Positions 26,744-36,673 are shown, counted from the first letter of the stretch. The stretch is 64,000 nucleotides of DNA from Microcystis aeruginosa NIES-4325 (GCF_008974145.1 NZ_BJKP01000003.1:70976-134975), one strand, 5' to 3'. Translations and numbers: made by a program. Notes: a model not told the origin generated them from the letters alone.

Positions 26744-26828
26744 TGGGCGGAGTCGGACTCGAACCGACATGAGGGGCTGCCTCGCCACATTTTGAGTGTG
26801 GTGCGTCTACCAATTTCGCCATTCGCCC
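26744..26828 (-). tRNA. tRNA-Leu (anticodon CAA)
   Basis: The reverse complement folds as a class II tRNA: acceptor GGGCGAA/TCCGCCC (one A-C mismatch), D arm with AAATTGGTAGAC, anticodon stem CCACA/TGTGG around loop CTCAAAA (anticodon CAA), a long variable arm CGAGGCAGCCCCTCATG and T arm TCGGTTCGAGTCCGA. No CCA is coded. Its first 22 bases are also the end of the M48 protease frame, whose stop TAG lies in the D loop. Confidence 0.93.
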
Positions 26829-27694
26829 TTGGCATTAGTTTTATCATTATAACCCATTTTTGGCCCCTTTAACAAATTTTGATAATCGGGGGAACTGGCC
26901 CAACGATCGATTTCTCGCGCGCGCAGGACGGGGAGGGGATGGGTTAACTGTTGGGTTTGCAAACCCTTTAACATTTCGCCCATTTCCGAGACGCTGACGG
27001 CATCGTAGGACTTGGCCTGATCGATAAAAGCCTCTAAATTTAATAAAGGTGCGAGACTGGGGGAACCTCCGGCTAACTTCATTAACACCGACATGACGAT
27101 TTTGGGGTCTTGAACTGCCAATAAAGCCGCTCGATCGCAACTAAACTCGGCGCAGCGCACCCATGCTAACATTCTCTCCTGTAGGGATCGTGCTAACATT
27201 GTCCCCCAATTGGGTAGTAATCCCGCCGCTAGAACCATAATATTGGCTAAAGTCAGATAAACGCCGTGTTCACATTTGAGATGTCCTAATTCGTGGGCCA
27301 TTACCGCTTGAATTTCTGCGGGAGTCAGCATTTCAATTAGGGAAGTGTGCATCACCATAAACGGTTTTTTGCCGCGCATGGCGAAGGTATAGGCGTTAGG
27401 AACGGGGTTTTGTTGAATGTATAATTGAGGTGGTTCTAAGTCGAGAACTCGGCAAGCTTCTAGGAGGAGATTATGCAGGTCGGGTAATTGTTTTTCCCCC
27501 ACCAAAACACTAGCAGCAATATTATTTAAGTAAAAGAATTCCTCAGCGACGGAACCTAATAAACTTCTCACGGCTATATCTAAACCGGGCAGTTGTTTAA
27601 GGGAATTAGTGGCCTCTAGGTCGATAGGATGGCGAAAATCATTGGCTTTTAAGCCGAGTAATAACTGTTTTGATAATTCCATATTCTTATTCAT
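26807..27694 (-). CDS. M48 family metalloprotease
   Basis: A 295-residue zinc protease with the HELGH motif at residues 134-138 (VMAHELGHLKCEHG) and the third ligand region EFSCDRAALL. A hydrophobic segment (YLTLANIMVLAAGLLPNW) right after the active site suggests membrane association, as in HtpX/Ste24 relatives. The last codons (…AKGEWRNW, TAG) run 22 bp into the tRNA-Leu gene on the same strand. The gene begins inside the last bases of the TPR gene upstream (8-bp overlap), so the two are likely one operon. Confidence 0.9.
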   Translation of the reverse strand: MNKNMELSKQLLLGLKANDFRHPIDLEATNSLKQLPGLDIAVRSLLGSVAEEFFYLNNIAASVLVGEKQLPDLHNLLLEACRVLDLEPPQLYIQQNPVPNAYTFAMRGKKPFMVMHTSLIEMLTPAEIQAVMAHELGHLKCEHGVYLTLANIMVLAAGLLPNWGTMLARSLQERMLAWVRCAEFSCDRAALLAVQDPKIVMSVLMKLAGGSPSLAPLLNLEAFIDQAKSYDAVSVSEMGEMLKGLQTQQLTHPLPVLRAREIDRWASSPDYQNLLKGPKMGYNDKTNAKGEWRNW

Positions 27695-28106
27695 TTAACC
27701 AAGCTTTGACGCGTTCTAAACTTTTCCAATCGGGTTTTCTAGCTAAACCATCGGCGATATTTTCATCCACTTCTTGGCGAACTTCTTTGTTTAAACTAAC
27801 TAATTGTTGCACCAGTTCGATATGTTCCCTAACTCCGGCGGTTTTGGTTTCTAACATAGCCAAAACCAAATTGATCCGGTTTTGGGGGGAAACTTTATCG
27901 AGTTTAACGGCTTTTTGGGCGGCTTTTAGGGCTAATTCTGGTTTATCGGTGAGCATATATAACCAAGCTAAACAGGACCAAACGGCGGCATTTTTCGGAC
28001 TGCGATCGCTTAATTGTTTAAATTCCGGCAATAAACTGGCGGCACTTTCTCCCTGTTGGTAGCGTTCTAAACCTTGTTCGAGGGTAAAATTGGCGGTTTC
28101 TGTCAT
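27687..28106 (-). CDS. TPR-containing protein
   Basis: A 139-residue helical protein with two to three tetratricopeptide-like repeats (FEFKQLSDRSPKNAAVWSCLAWLY-type pattern beginning at about residue 27; then LALKAAQKAVKLDKVSPQN). No signal peptide or membrane segment. It overlaps the start of the M48 protease gene by 8 bp, so it may be an adaptor for that protease, an inference from coupling. Confidence 0.82.
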   Translation of the reverse strand: MTETANFTLEQGLERYQQGESAASLLPEFKQLSDRSPKNAAVWSCLAWLYMLTDKPELALKAAQKAVKLDKVSPQNRINLVLAMLETKTAGVREHIELVQQLVSLNKEVRQEVDENIADGLARKPDWKSLERVKAWLNE

Positions 28107-28225
28107 TTTCAGTGGCGGGGTTAATCAAGGAGCAAATTTAACGGTTATCGGTGTATTACACGGAGTTAATACAATTTACCTTTATCTAATATTTTAGCAA
28201 AATTTGTCCCTTTGTAAGCAAAATT

Positions 28226-28963
28226 TTAAAAGACGATGCCCCGTTCTCGCCAGATCATCAATAGGCCACTCATCGAAACGAATAACATCACTGCTTGTTT
28301 AAATTGTTGGGTACTCATTCTTTCTAAAACTTTTTGTCCTAACCAATTGCCCGGCCAGGCCGCTAATCCTAATAATAAACCGTAACCGAGAAAGGGCAGA
28401 TGTAAAACTCCAAAGGCTCCGTAGGCGATTAATTTGGCCACATGAACTACTACCATGTGAACGGATTTCGTTGCCACCATTGGTTCTTTAACTAGCCCAT
28501 AGTTAATATAAAACAGGTTCATCATCGGGCCGGTACTACCGACTAATCCCGACAGGAAAGCGTAGATAAATCCCGATGGCATAAAATACCAAGTTTTAAT
28601 CTCAAAAAAAGAATTTTCTTGTTGGGGAAATAATTGTTTAAGCGAGGATAAAACCAGAAAAATTCCCAAAACTAGCGGCAACCATTTGAATTGTAAATGG
28701 GCAAAGACAAAAGCGCCGAGGGTAGATCCGATAATTGCCCCGGGTAGATACCATACCGTCGAGGGCCAGTCAATGACGCGCCAATACATTCCCATGCGTT
28801 GGACGTTACCGAGTAGCATCCCCGTGGTTAAAACTGGAGGAATGACGGCAGCATCGAGAAACCAACCTAAAACGGGGAGTAGAATCAGAGGACTGCCGCC
28901 ACCAGCAAGGCTACTAAAAAACCAAGCTAGACTACCTGCCAACATCAAGGTAACAATGATCAT
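28226..28963 (-). CDS. TSUP family transporter (TauE/SafE-like)
   Basis: A 245-residue integral membrane protein with seven to eight hydrophobic segments and the two repeated TauE/SafE hallmarks: near the start (LAWFFSSLAGGGSPLILLPVL) and in the second half (FIYAFLSGLVGSTGPMMNLF). The family exports or exchanges sulfite, sulfonates, thiosulfate or related organic anions across the plasma membrane. The substrate here cannot be told. It lies between the TPR/protease pair and the Anbu peptidase, all on the minus strand. Confidence 0.88.
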   Translation of the reverse strand: MIIVTLMLAGSLAWFFSSLAGGGSPLILLPVLGWFLDAAVIPPVLTTGMLLGNVQRMGMYWRVIDWPSTVWYLPGAIIGSTLGAFVFAHLQFKWLPLVLGIFLVLSSLKQLFPQQENSFFEIKTWYFMPSGFIYAFLSGLVGSTGPMMNLFYINYGLVKEPMVATKSVHMVVVHVAKLIAYGAFGVLHLPFLGYGLLLGLAAWPGNWLGQKVLERMSTQQFKQAVMLFVSMSGLLMIWRERGIVF

Positions 28964-28994
28964 CGAGTTGTAAAGTTAAGTTAAAAAGAGTTAC

Positions 28995-29762
28995 TTAATC
29001 TATTATGATATCTTCTTTGGGATCTTCATCGGTATAATGCCATTCCACATTGGGCATAGCCTCGAAAGCTTGCCGGACGTAATCCTCCCAGAGTTTCCGC
29101 ATTTTAGCTAGGTAGGGATCTCCTAGTCGCAATTGTAACTTATGACGTAGGCTTAGGCTATTAGCTTCATACATACTCAAATAGATAGGTGGACCAACGG
29201 AAATATTCGATTTCATGGTCGAATCGATGGAAAGTAAGGCACATTTTGCCATTTCCTCTAGGGGTGTATCATAGGTAATAGTGCGATCGAGAATCGGTTT
29301 ACCGTATTTAGTTTCACCTATCTGTAAAAAGGGCGTTTCTTTGGTGGCTTGAATATGATTTCCCTGGGGATAAATCAGGAATAATTGCTGGTCTTCTCCT
29401 TTAATTTGTCCCCCAAGAATAAAGTTACATTGGAAATCAATACTATCTTTTTCTAGCCAAGTTCTTTCCCTAGCTTGTACTTGACGACTTTTATCACCGA
29501 TATAGTGGGCAATATCGTAGAGATGATTCAGAGAATGGAGATTTTTATCCTCTTGATTGTGCAGATCTCTTTTTAGTTCGTGAATCACTCCTTGGCTAAT
29601 CGATAAATTCCCCGATGTGCAGACCATAATTACTCTTTCTCCCGACACCGAAAAGTCAAATAATTTCCGATAGGCCGAGATATAATCGACTCCCGCATTC
29701 GTGCGAGAATCCGCCCCCATAACAATGCCAAAACGATTGATAATTCCTAAACAGTAAGTCAT
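28995..29762 (-). CDS. Anbu: proteasome-type NTN peptidase
   Basis: A 255-residue protein of the Anbu (COG3484) class, bacterial relatives of proteasome beta subunits. After removal of Met1 the N-terminal nucleophile Thr1 would be exposed (MTYCLGIINRFGIVMGADSR), with Asp17 and Lys32 of the catalytic set in GADSRTNAGVDYISAYRKL. In bacteria Anbu is typically coded with COG2308 ATP-grasp, alpha-E and transglutaminase genes; here those lie at 12054-15472, about 13.5 kb away. The cellular substrate is not known. The peptide repeats flanking it (29773-29875) are intergenic heptamers. Confidence 0.9.
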   Translation of the reverse strand: MTYCLGIINRFGIVMGADSRTNAGVDYISAYRKLFDFSVSGERVIMVCTSGNLSISQGVIHELKRDLHNQEDKNLHSLNHLYDIAHYIGDKSRQVQARERTWLEKDSIDFQCNFILGGQIKGEDQQLFLIYPQGNHIQATKETPFLQIGETKYGKPILDRTITYDTPLEEMAKCALLSIDSTMKSNISVGPPIYLSMYEANSLSLRHKLQLRLGDPYLAKMRKLWEDYVRQAFEAMPNVEWHYTDEDPKEDIIID

Positions 29763-29772
29763 TTTCAGTTAT

Positions 29773-29875
29773 CAGTAAACAGTAAACAGTAATTAGTGAA
29801 GAGTGATCGGTGAATAATATCATTTAAAGCTTAAAACTTTAATCTGATAACTGATAACTGATAACTGATAACTGA
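29773..29875. repeat. Heptanucleotide tandem repeats (CAGTAAA and CTGATAA)
   Basis: CAGTAAA occurs about three times from 29773 and CTGATAA four times at 29844-29871 plus a partial unit, directly before the fabG stop. These are short 7-bp tandem repeats of the cyanobacterial STRR style, with no coding content. Confidence 0.75.
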
Positions 29876-29876
29876 A

Positions 29877-30674
<798 letters not shown>

Positions 30675-30794
30675 TCAAGAGAAAACTTTGTACTGATAAC
30701 TTTGCTCAAAACACTTAATTATCTCACAAGCGGGTTAATCTGACCGCAGCCATCCTCAATCGCGATCGCTCTGTACCCACTTTCCTCTATAGTA

Positions 30795-31703
30795 TCAGGG
30801 AGAATTGGCCGCCACTAATTGATCGAGTTGTTGCTGCATCAAATAACAGACTTTCTCATAACATTCCCGTACATAACGGCGGTCCCGGGCTGCTTTTTTG
30901 CCGTAACGTTCAAAAATAATCGGGGGACAAACCCGCGTATGTATCGGCACAGGTAAGGGAATATTCGGCAAGGGACCGATAGCTAGTCCCCAGGGTAAAC
31001 CGAAATAGATGGGACAAGTCCCGGGGTCAATACCGAAAGGCCAAGGCATACCCTGTTTATGCAATTCTTTTAATTGAGGATAAATATCTTCGAGGACAAA
31101 CAGGGTCGAGTGAGCGCCGTGGGAAATGGCGGGAATAATCGGCACTTCGTACTGTAAAGCTAGTTTAACAAAAGCTAGATTACCGGCAAAATGAATTTTA
31201 TTTCTTAAACTGTGGGGACGGAAAACATCCGTAGCACCTCCTGGATAAATTAGTACACTAGCACCACTATTCAAAGCAGCGATCGCCATTTTCGGATGTG
31301 CATGAACGGCCCCCATTTGGGCTGCTAGACTAGCTTGGGGTGGAAAAACTCGCCAGACTCGCGAATCCATCAAACCATAGATTAAGCGATCGCTGCCAAA
31401 GCGTTGAAACCAATCATACATCATCATAAACATATCGGGAGCCGCTAAACCGCCGTTATGGGAGCCGATGAATAATACTTGTCCTGAGGGGGGAATATTT
31501 TCCCAACCATCGGTTTTAACGCGAAAATAATGGTGATAAAACCAATCCAGAAGGGGGACAAATTTTTCGATCACTTGCGGATCCCGATCCTCTAATGACC
31601 AACCGGTGAGGGTATCAACAGGGGCCTTGGCTGCTTGTAGGGATAATTCGGCAAAAGTGACCGTAGATGAGACAAAAGAGCTAAAAATCTGCATTGATGC
31701 CAA
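30795..31703 (-). CDS. PlsC-type acyltransferase (lysophospholipid/diacylglycerol acyltransferase-like)
   Basis: A 302-residue acyltransferase with the H-x4-D motif (SHNGGLAAPD), the glycine-rich YPGGATDVFRP motif and family tail IPLPVPIHTRVCPPIIF. It resembles the type-2 diacylglycerol acyltransferase/plant phytyl-ester synthase group, to which Synechocystis Slr2103 also belongs as I remember it. Members acylate diacylglycerol, phytol or plastoquinol. There is no membrane-spanning helix apart from a mild hydrophobic N-terminus, so membrane association is likely peripheral. It is 150 bp from fabG on the same strand, which fits a lipid context. Confidence 0.85.
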   Translation of the reverse strand: MASMQIFSSFVSSTVTFAELSLQAAKAPVDTLTGWSLEDRDPQVIEKFVPLLDWFYHHYFRVKTDGWENIPPSGQVLFIGSHNGGLAAPDMFMMMYDWFQRFGSDRLIYGLMDSRVWRVFPPQASLAAQMGAVHAHPKMAIAALNSGASVLIYPGGATDVFRPHSLRNKIHFAGNLAFVKLALQYEVPIIPAISHGAHSTLFVLEDIYPQLKELHKQGMPWPFGIDPGTCPIYFGLPWGLAIGPLPNIPLPVPIHTRVCPPIIFERYGKKAARDRRYVRECYEKVCYLMQQQLDQLVAANSP

Positions 31704-31906
31704 GGGGATAATTTGAGCGCATCTTATTATCGCAAATTTCGCTTAAAAAACCCATCGTTTTAGAACGGCTTTCCTTGATGATTCTGCGATGTCGAACCTG
31801 TTTGGGGTGAAGATGTCTTTATGGTTAAAAGATCGCAAGGGACGCACCTTGTCAGATGAGGACATATTATACTATCCTTATGATAGTAGTAACCTGAGCC
31901 GAAACC

Positions 31907-32164
31907 ATGAAAACAATTAGTTTTAAAACCCATGTAGGAGAAGATGGAACATTACAAATATCTTTACCGCCTGAACTTAAAAATACAGATTTAGAAGTAA
32001 CCTTAGTTTATCAGCCAATATCTCTAAAAGAACAAGAAGAAAAAACCACATTTAGCCAATGGCAAGAAGGCTTCTTTGAAGAAGTAATTGGCGGTTGGGA
32101 AGGTGAATTATTAATAAGAGAAAAACAGCCAGATTATGAGGAAAGAGCGATCGAGAATGATTAA
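31907..32164 (+). CDS. Orphan antitoxin-like protein
   Basis: An 85-residue acidic protein that begins with short strands (MKTISFKTHVGEDGTLQIS, then LPPELKNTDLEVTLVY), a pattern seen in antitoxins upstream of PIN toxins in this genus. No PIN gene follows; instead a methyltransferase begins inside its last codons (ATGATTAA, overlap 8 bp). It may have lost its toxin, or regulate the methyltransferase gene by coupling. Family by pattern only. Confidence 0.6.
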   Translation: MKTISFKTHVGEDGTLQISLPPELKNTDLEVTLVYQPISLKEQEEKTTFSQWQEGFFEEVIGGWEGELLIREKQPDYEERAIEND

Positions 32165-32933
32165 GGATAAAAATCAGCAAACCTATAGAGACCCTAGTAT
32201 TGTCGGTTATTATGCCCAATTAACCGCACTACAGCCAGCAGAAAGGACAATTTTAACCCGGCTGCAAGAGCGTTTATCGACGATGAAAATGCTTGATTTA
32301 GGGGTAGGTGCGGGACGGACTACGAAGTATTTTGCCCCTCTTGTGGGAGAATATATCGGTGTTGATTATTCTGCGGAAATGATCGCCGCTTGTCGTCAAA
32401 AATTCCCCCATTTAGTCTGGCAAGTGGCCGATGCTAGAAATCTAGAACAATTTGCCGATAATTATTTTGATTTTATTCTCTTTAGTTTTAATGGCATTGA
32501 TTATATTTCCCATGCTGACCGTTTTCTAGTTTTAGAGGAAATTAGCCGCCTCGGTAAAGCGGGTGGTTATTTTTGTTTTTCTAGTCATAATCTTCAGGGA
32601 ATTATCCCAGAATTCGATTGGAAAAAAAAGATTAGTTTGAATCCTTTTAGTAGCTATGTCAATTTAGTCATCTGGGCGATTTTGCGGGTCTGTAATCCCT
32701 CTCTTAGCTACAGACAGTTATTGACTGCTGACTATGCAATTATTCGAGATGAACCCCATAATTTTCGTCTGCAAAATTATTACGCCACCCCCAAAGAACA
32801 ATTAAGACAGTTAAGGTCTTACTTTCAAGAGATTAAAATTTATTCTTGGAAAACCGGTCAGGAAATTAAAAGCGAACAAGAGTTAAATACTAATCTTGAT
32901 CATTGGCTTTATTATCTCTGTCTTCTTCCCTAA
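32157..32933 (+). CDS. SAM-dependent methyltransferase (class I)
   Basis: A protein of about 258 residues from ATG at 32157 (an earlier in-frame ATG exists at 32136). Motif I is MLDLGVGAGRTTKYFAPLV, followed by the acidic strand-2 end YIGVDYSAEM and motif post-II VADARNLEQFADNYFDFI, the signs of a Rossmann-fold methyltransferase. Substrate unknown. The frame overlaps the 3' end of the convergent uvrA gene by 44 bp, so its final residues are uncertain to be functional. It is coupled to the antitoxin-like gene upstream. Confidence 0.78.
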   Translation: MIKDKNQQTYRDPSIVGYYAQLTALQPAERTILTRLQERLSTMKMLDLGVGAGRTTKYFAPLVGEYIGVDYSAEMIAACRQKFPHLVWQVADARNLEQFADNYFDFILFSFNGIDYISHADRFLVLEEISRLGKAGGYFCFSSHNLQGIIPEFDWKKKISLNPFSSYVNLVIWAILRVCNPSLSYRQLLTADYAIIRDEPHNFRLQNYYATPKEQLRQLRSYFQEIKIYSWKTGQEIKSEQELNTNLDHWLYYLCLLP

Positions 32934-35802
32934 TATTATCCCGCTTTTTTGGGGGATATTGAAGTAATGCTTGGGCAAGATAATGACCGGTGTAGGATTT
33001 TTCACATTTAGCCACGGTTTCCGGTGTTCCCACCGCGATTAATTCTCCCCCCTTGTCCCCTCCTTCCGGTCCCAAATCAATAATCCAATCGCTACAGCGA
33101 ATCACGTCGAGATTATGTTCGATGACGATAATCGAATTACCCTTATCGACCAATCTTTGTAACACATCTAAGAGATGATGCACATCATAAAAAGATAACC
33201 CCGTAGTCGGTTCATCGATCAAATATAGGGTTTTTCCCGTGGCCCGTCGGGATAATTCGGCCGCTAATTTCACCCTTTGCGCTTCCCCACCGGATAAAGT
33301 GGGGGCGCTTTGACCGAGTTTACAGTATCCTAAACCCACATCCACGAGAGTTTGTAATCTGGTGGTGGCCCGGGGGACATTTTCAAAGACTTTTAATGCT
33401 TCCTCGATCGTCATATCTAAGACATCGGCGATCGAATAACCTTTATACTTAACCTGTAGGGTTTCCCGATTATAACGCGCCCCTTTACACACATCACACT
33501 GCACATAGACATCGGGGAGAAAATTCATCTCGATCACGTTTACCCCTTGGCCTAGGCAAGCTTCACAGCGTCCTCCCTTAACATTAAAAGAAAACTGCCC
33601 CGCTTTGTAACCTCTAGCTTTTGCTTCGATGGTTTCGGTGAAAATCTCGCGAATAATGTCAAAAACCCCCGTATAGGTGGCAGGATTTGACCGAGGAGTG
33701 CGTCCTATCGGTGATTGGTCGATGACAATTACTTTGTCAACCGCGTCCAATCCTTCCACTTTATCTAACTCTTTGGGGAAGGGAGTTAAACGGGTTAAAT
33801 GATGTTGTAAAGCTGGATATAATAACTCATTAATTAGGGTGGATTTGCCTGAACCAGATACTCCTGTAATCGAGACTAATTTTCCTAAAGGAATCGTTAC
33901 ATCAATATTTCTTAGGTTATTTTGATGGCAATTTTTTAAGACTAAAGCATTACCATTCCCAGACCTTCTTTGGGGAGGAGTTTCAATAACTTTGCGTCCC
34001 GATAGGTAGGCTCCTGTTATCGATTTTTTGGACTTTAAAAGACTTTTAAAACTGCCTTGACAGATGATTTCTCCGCCATGAATCCCCGCTTTCGGACCGA
34101 TATCGACCAAATAATCAGCTGCCCGAATCGTTTCTTCATCGTGTTCGACAACAATTAAAGTATTACCTAAATCTCGCAATCTTTGCAGGGTTTCTAACAA
34201 TTTACTATTATCTCTTTGGTGTAATCCGATGCTAGGTTCATCGAGAACGTATAATACTCCCGTTAATCCTGAACCGATTTGAGTGGCTAATCTAATTCGT
34301 TGGGATTCTCCCCCAGATAAAGTCATCGCTGGTCGATCGAGGGTAAGATAATCTAATCCCACATCGATTAAAAATTGTAGTCTCGCTTTGATTTCTTTGA
34401 GAGCTAATTCTCCAATTAATGCTTGTCTTGGGGTTAAATGACAATCATTAATTCTCTGCAAACAATCCCGAATCGGAACTCCGGTAAAATCCGTGACCGT
34501 ATATTCTCCTAAACGTACCGATAAAGCTTCTGGTTTTAATCTTTTTCCGTGGCAAACTTCACAGGTTTGGTTAACAATATATTTTTCTAGTCTTTGTTTA
34601 ATAACTTCCGAGGTGGTTTCTTGATAATTCCTATCTAAAATATTGATAACTCCCGCAAATTCTCGATAGTAACCGCGACCAGTATCGTAACGGTAATCAT
34701 CTTCAAAATAGATCGGTTCTTTACTACCATAGAGAATGATATCTTGCTGGGTTTTTGTTAGTTTCCGCCAAGGAGTTTGAATTTCAAAACCTAAAGCTTG
34801 TCCTAAACCGTAGAGGAGAGAAAGATAGTAGGAATTATCCTTATCTGACCAGGGGGCAATAGCAGAATAAACCGGTTGTTTCGGGTCTGGAATGACTAAA
34901 TCTGCCGAAAATTTCCGTAAACTGCCTAATCCGTGACAGTTGGTACAAGCACCATAGGGAGAATTAAAAGAGAATAAACGGGGGGATAATTCTTCCATAA
35001 CGGCCCCGTGTTCGGGACAGGCAAATTTCTCGGAAAAGACAATTTCTTTGGTAACTTCGGGATTAGCTTCGTTATTCTCATCGAGAATTTCCACAATCGC
35101 TACACCGTCGGAATGCTTTAAACAAGTGGTTAAAGAATCCACTAATCTTTCCTGTAAACCCTCTTTTTTGATCAGGCGATCGATAACAATTTCAATATCA
35201 TGAAGATGTTTTTTATCTAACTCGATCTCCTCGGATAATTCTACTACCTTGCCGTCAATCCGCACCCGGGCAAAGCCTTGGGAGGCTAAACTAGAGATTA
35301 ATTGCTTATGAGTGCCTTTTTTGCCGCGAATTACTGGGGCTAAGATTTGAAATCGGGTTTTATCGGCTAATTCCATCACTCGATCGCACATCTGATCGAT
35401 GGTTTGGGGGGCAATATTGCGATCGCAATGGGGACAATGGGGTTCACCGGCACGACCGAACAATAAACGCAAGTAATCGTAAATTTCCGTAACAGTTCCC
35501 ACACTAGAACGGGGATTGTGGGAAGTGGATTTTTGGTCAATGGAAATAGCCGGACTTAAACCCTCGATCGCATCCACATCGGGTTTATCTAATTGTCCTA
35601 AAAATTGACGCGCGTAGGCGCTGAGGGACTCCACATAGCGGCGCTGTCCCTCGGCAAAAATAGTGTCGAAAGCGAGGGAAGATTTGCCCGACCCTGAAAC
35701 TCCCGTAAAAACAATCAACTGATTGCGGGGTAATTCAAGATCAACATTTTTGAGATTGTGTTGTCGGGCGCCACGGATACGGATCGAGTCAGTTTGAGCC
35801 AT
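32890..35802 (-). CDS. uvrA: Excinuclease ABC subunit A
   Basis: A protein of about 970 residues. Two ABC modules can be read: Walker A GVSGSGKSSLAFDT and GVSGSGKSTLINEL, signatures LSGGESQRIRLA and LSGGEAQRVKLA, and Cys-rich zinc motifs (ACPEHG...CTNCHG; CEACLGQG...CDVCKGARYN). UvrA scans for DNA damage and loads UvrB in nucleotide excision repair. The start MAQTDSIRIRGARQHNL at 35802 is typical; a longer frame to 35829 adds MLRTTWHHP without support. Its last 44 bp overlap the convergent methyltransferase frame. Confidence 0.97.
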   Translation of the reverse strand: MAQTDSIRIRGARQHNLKNVDLELPRNQLIVFTGVSGSGKSSLAFDTIFAEGQRRYVESLSAYARQFLGQLDKPDVDAIEGLSPAISIDQKSTSHNPRSSVGTVTEIYDYLRLLFGRAGEPHCPHCDRNIAPQTIDQMCDRVMELADKTRFQILAPVIRGKKGTHKQLISSLASQGFARVRIDGKVVELSEEIELDKKHLHDIEIVIDRLIKKEGLQERLVDSLTTCLKHSDGVAIVEILDENNEANPEVTKEIVFSEKFACPEHGAVMEELSPRLFSFNSPYGACTNCHGLGSLRKFSADLVIPDPKQPVYSAIAPWSDKDNSYYLSLLYGLGQALGFEIQTPWRKLTKTQQDIILYGSKEPIYFEDDYRYDTGRGYYREFAGVINILDRNYQETTSEVIKQRLEKYIVNQTCEVCHGKRLKPEALSVRLGEYTVTDFTGVPIRDCLQRINDCHLTPRQALIGELALKEIKARLQFLIDVGLDYLTLDRPAMTLSGGESQRIRLATQIGSGLTGVLYVLDEPSIGLHQRDNSKLLETLQRLRDLGNTLIVVEHDEETIRAADYLVDIGPKAGIHGGEIICQGSFKSLLKSKKSITGAYLSGRKVIETPPQRRSGNGNALVLKNCHQNNLRNIDVTIPLGKLVSITGVSGSGKSTLINELLYPALQHHLTRLTPFPKELDKVEGLDAVDKVIVIDQSPIGRTPRSNPATYTGVFDIIREIFTETIEAKARGYKAGQFSFNVKGGRCEACLGQGVNVIEMNFLPDVYVQCDVCKGARYNRETLQVKYKGYSIADVLDMTIEEALKVFENVPRATTRLQTLVDVGLGYCKLGQSAPTLSGGEAQRVKLAAELSRRATGKTLYLIDEPTTGLSFYDVHHLLDVLQRLVDKGNSIIVIEHNLDVIRCSDWIIDLGPEGGDKGGELIAVGTPETVAKCEKSYTGHYLAQALLQYPPKKRDNIREEDRDNKANDQD

Positions 35803-35899
35803 CGGATGGTGCCAAGTAGTCCTTAACAATAATAGCTTTGACGAATGGGTTTCAGCTACTAGAAAACCAGTCTTCTATCATATCAAAAGATTCTCGGGG

Positions 35900-36673
35900 T
35901 TAAACCGCCCGTTCGAGAAACTCGCGCATATCTCGATCGGACCCAGGACAACAGCTATGAGTCGCTTCTTCTTCTAAATGGGCTAAAACTGGGCAATTAA
36001 TCCGATAATCTGGTTCTTTTGACCGTTCTAGTTGCAATTCGTACACTTGTTTTTCCAGTTGTTCAATGCGGTCCACCAAAGCGCGAATAGCCACCGCTTC
36101 CGAGTCGGGTAAATCACCGTGTTCGAGGGGTTGCACCTGCGTCCCAGCCCGATAGATTAAACGACCTGGTACACCAACAACGGTACAATCGGCGGGAATA
36201 TCGCGCAGGACCACAGAACCAGCGCCGACGCGAACGTTATTACCCAGATAAATATTACCTAAAACCTTAGCCCCGGCGCCGACGACCACATTTTCCCCTA
36301 GAGTCGGGTGACGTTTACCGCTTTCTTTCCCCGTCCCTCCTAAAGTAACTCCTTGATAGATGAGGGCATAATCACCGACAATGGCGGTTTCTCCGATGAC
36401 AACTCCCATGCCATGGTCGATAAAAACACCCTGACCAATTTGGGCGCCGGGGTGAATTTCGATACCAGTGAAAAAACGGGCAAGATGGGAAATTAAACGG
36501 GGAATAAAGGGAATCCCGATGTGATATAGCCAATGGGCGAAGCGATGGCACAGTAAAGCCTGTAATCCGGGATAACAAAATAGTACCTCTAACCAGTTAC
36601 GGGCAGCGGGGTCACGTTCAAAAATGATCTTGAAATCGGCTAGGAGAGTAGATAACACGAGTCTTGATTCCAT
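35900..36673 (-). CDS. cysE: Serine O-acetyltransferase
   Basis: A protein of about 257 residues from [14 protein letters not shown] at 36673. The N-terminal helical part ([19 protein letters not shown]) is followed by a left-handed parallel beta-helix of hexapeptide repeats ([34 protein letters not shown]) with the catalytic His and Asp around [12 protein letters not shown]. It makes O-acetyl-serine, the first step of cysteine synthesis. A frame to 36727 adds [13 protein letters not shown] without family support. The C-terminal tail is longer than in enterobacteria, as usual in cyanobacteria. Confidence 0.93.
   Translation of the reverse strand: MESRLVLSTLLADFKIIFERDPAARNWLEVLFCYPGLQALLCHRFAHWLYHIGIPFIPRLISHLARFFTGIEIHPGAQIGQGVFIDHGMGVVIGETAIVGDYALIYQGVTLGGTGKESGKRHPTLGENVVVGAGAKVLGNIYLGNNVRVGAGSVVLRDIPADCTVVGVPGRLIYRAGTQVQPLEHGDLPDSEAVAIRALVDRIEQLEKQVYELQLERSKEPDYRINCPVLAHLEEEATHSCCPGSDRDMREFLERAV

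Noticed and set aside
35803-35829. N-terminal extension of UvrA (MLRTTWHHP)
   Set aside because: The family starts at MAQTDSIRIRGA; the extension has no ribosome site or similarity.
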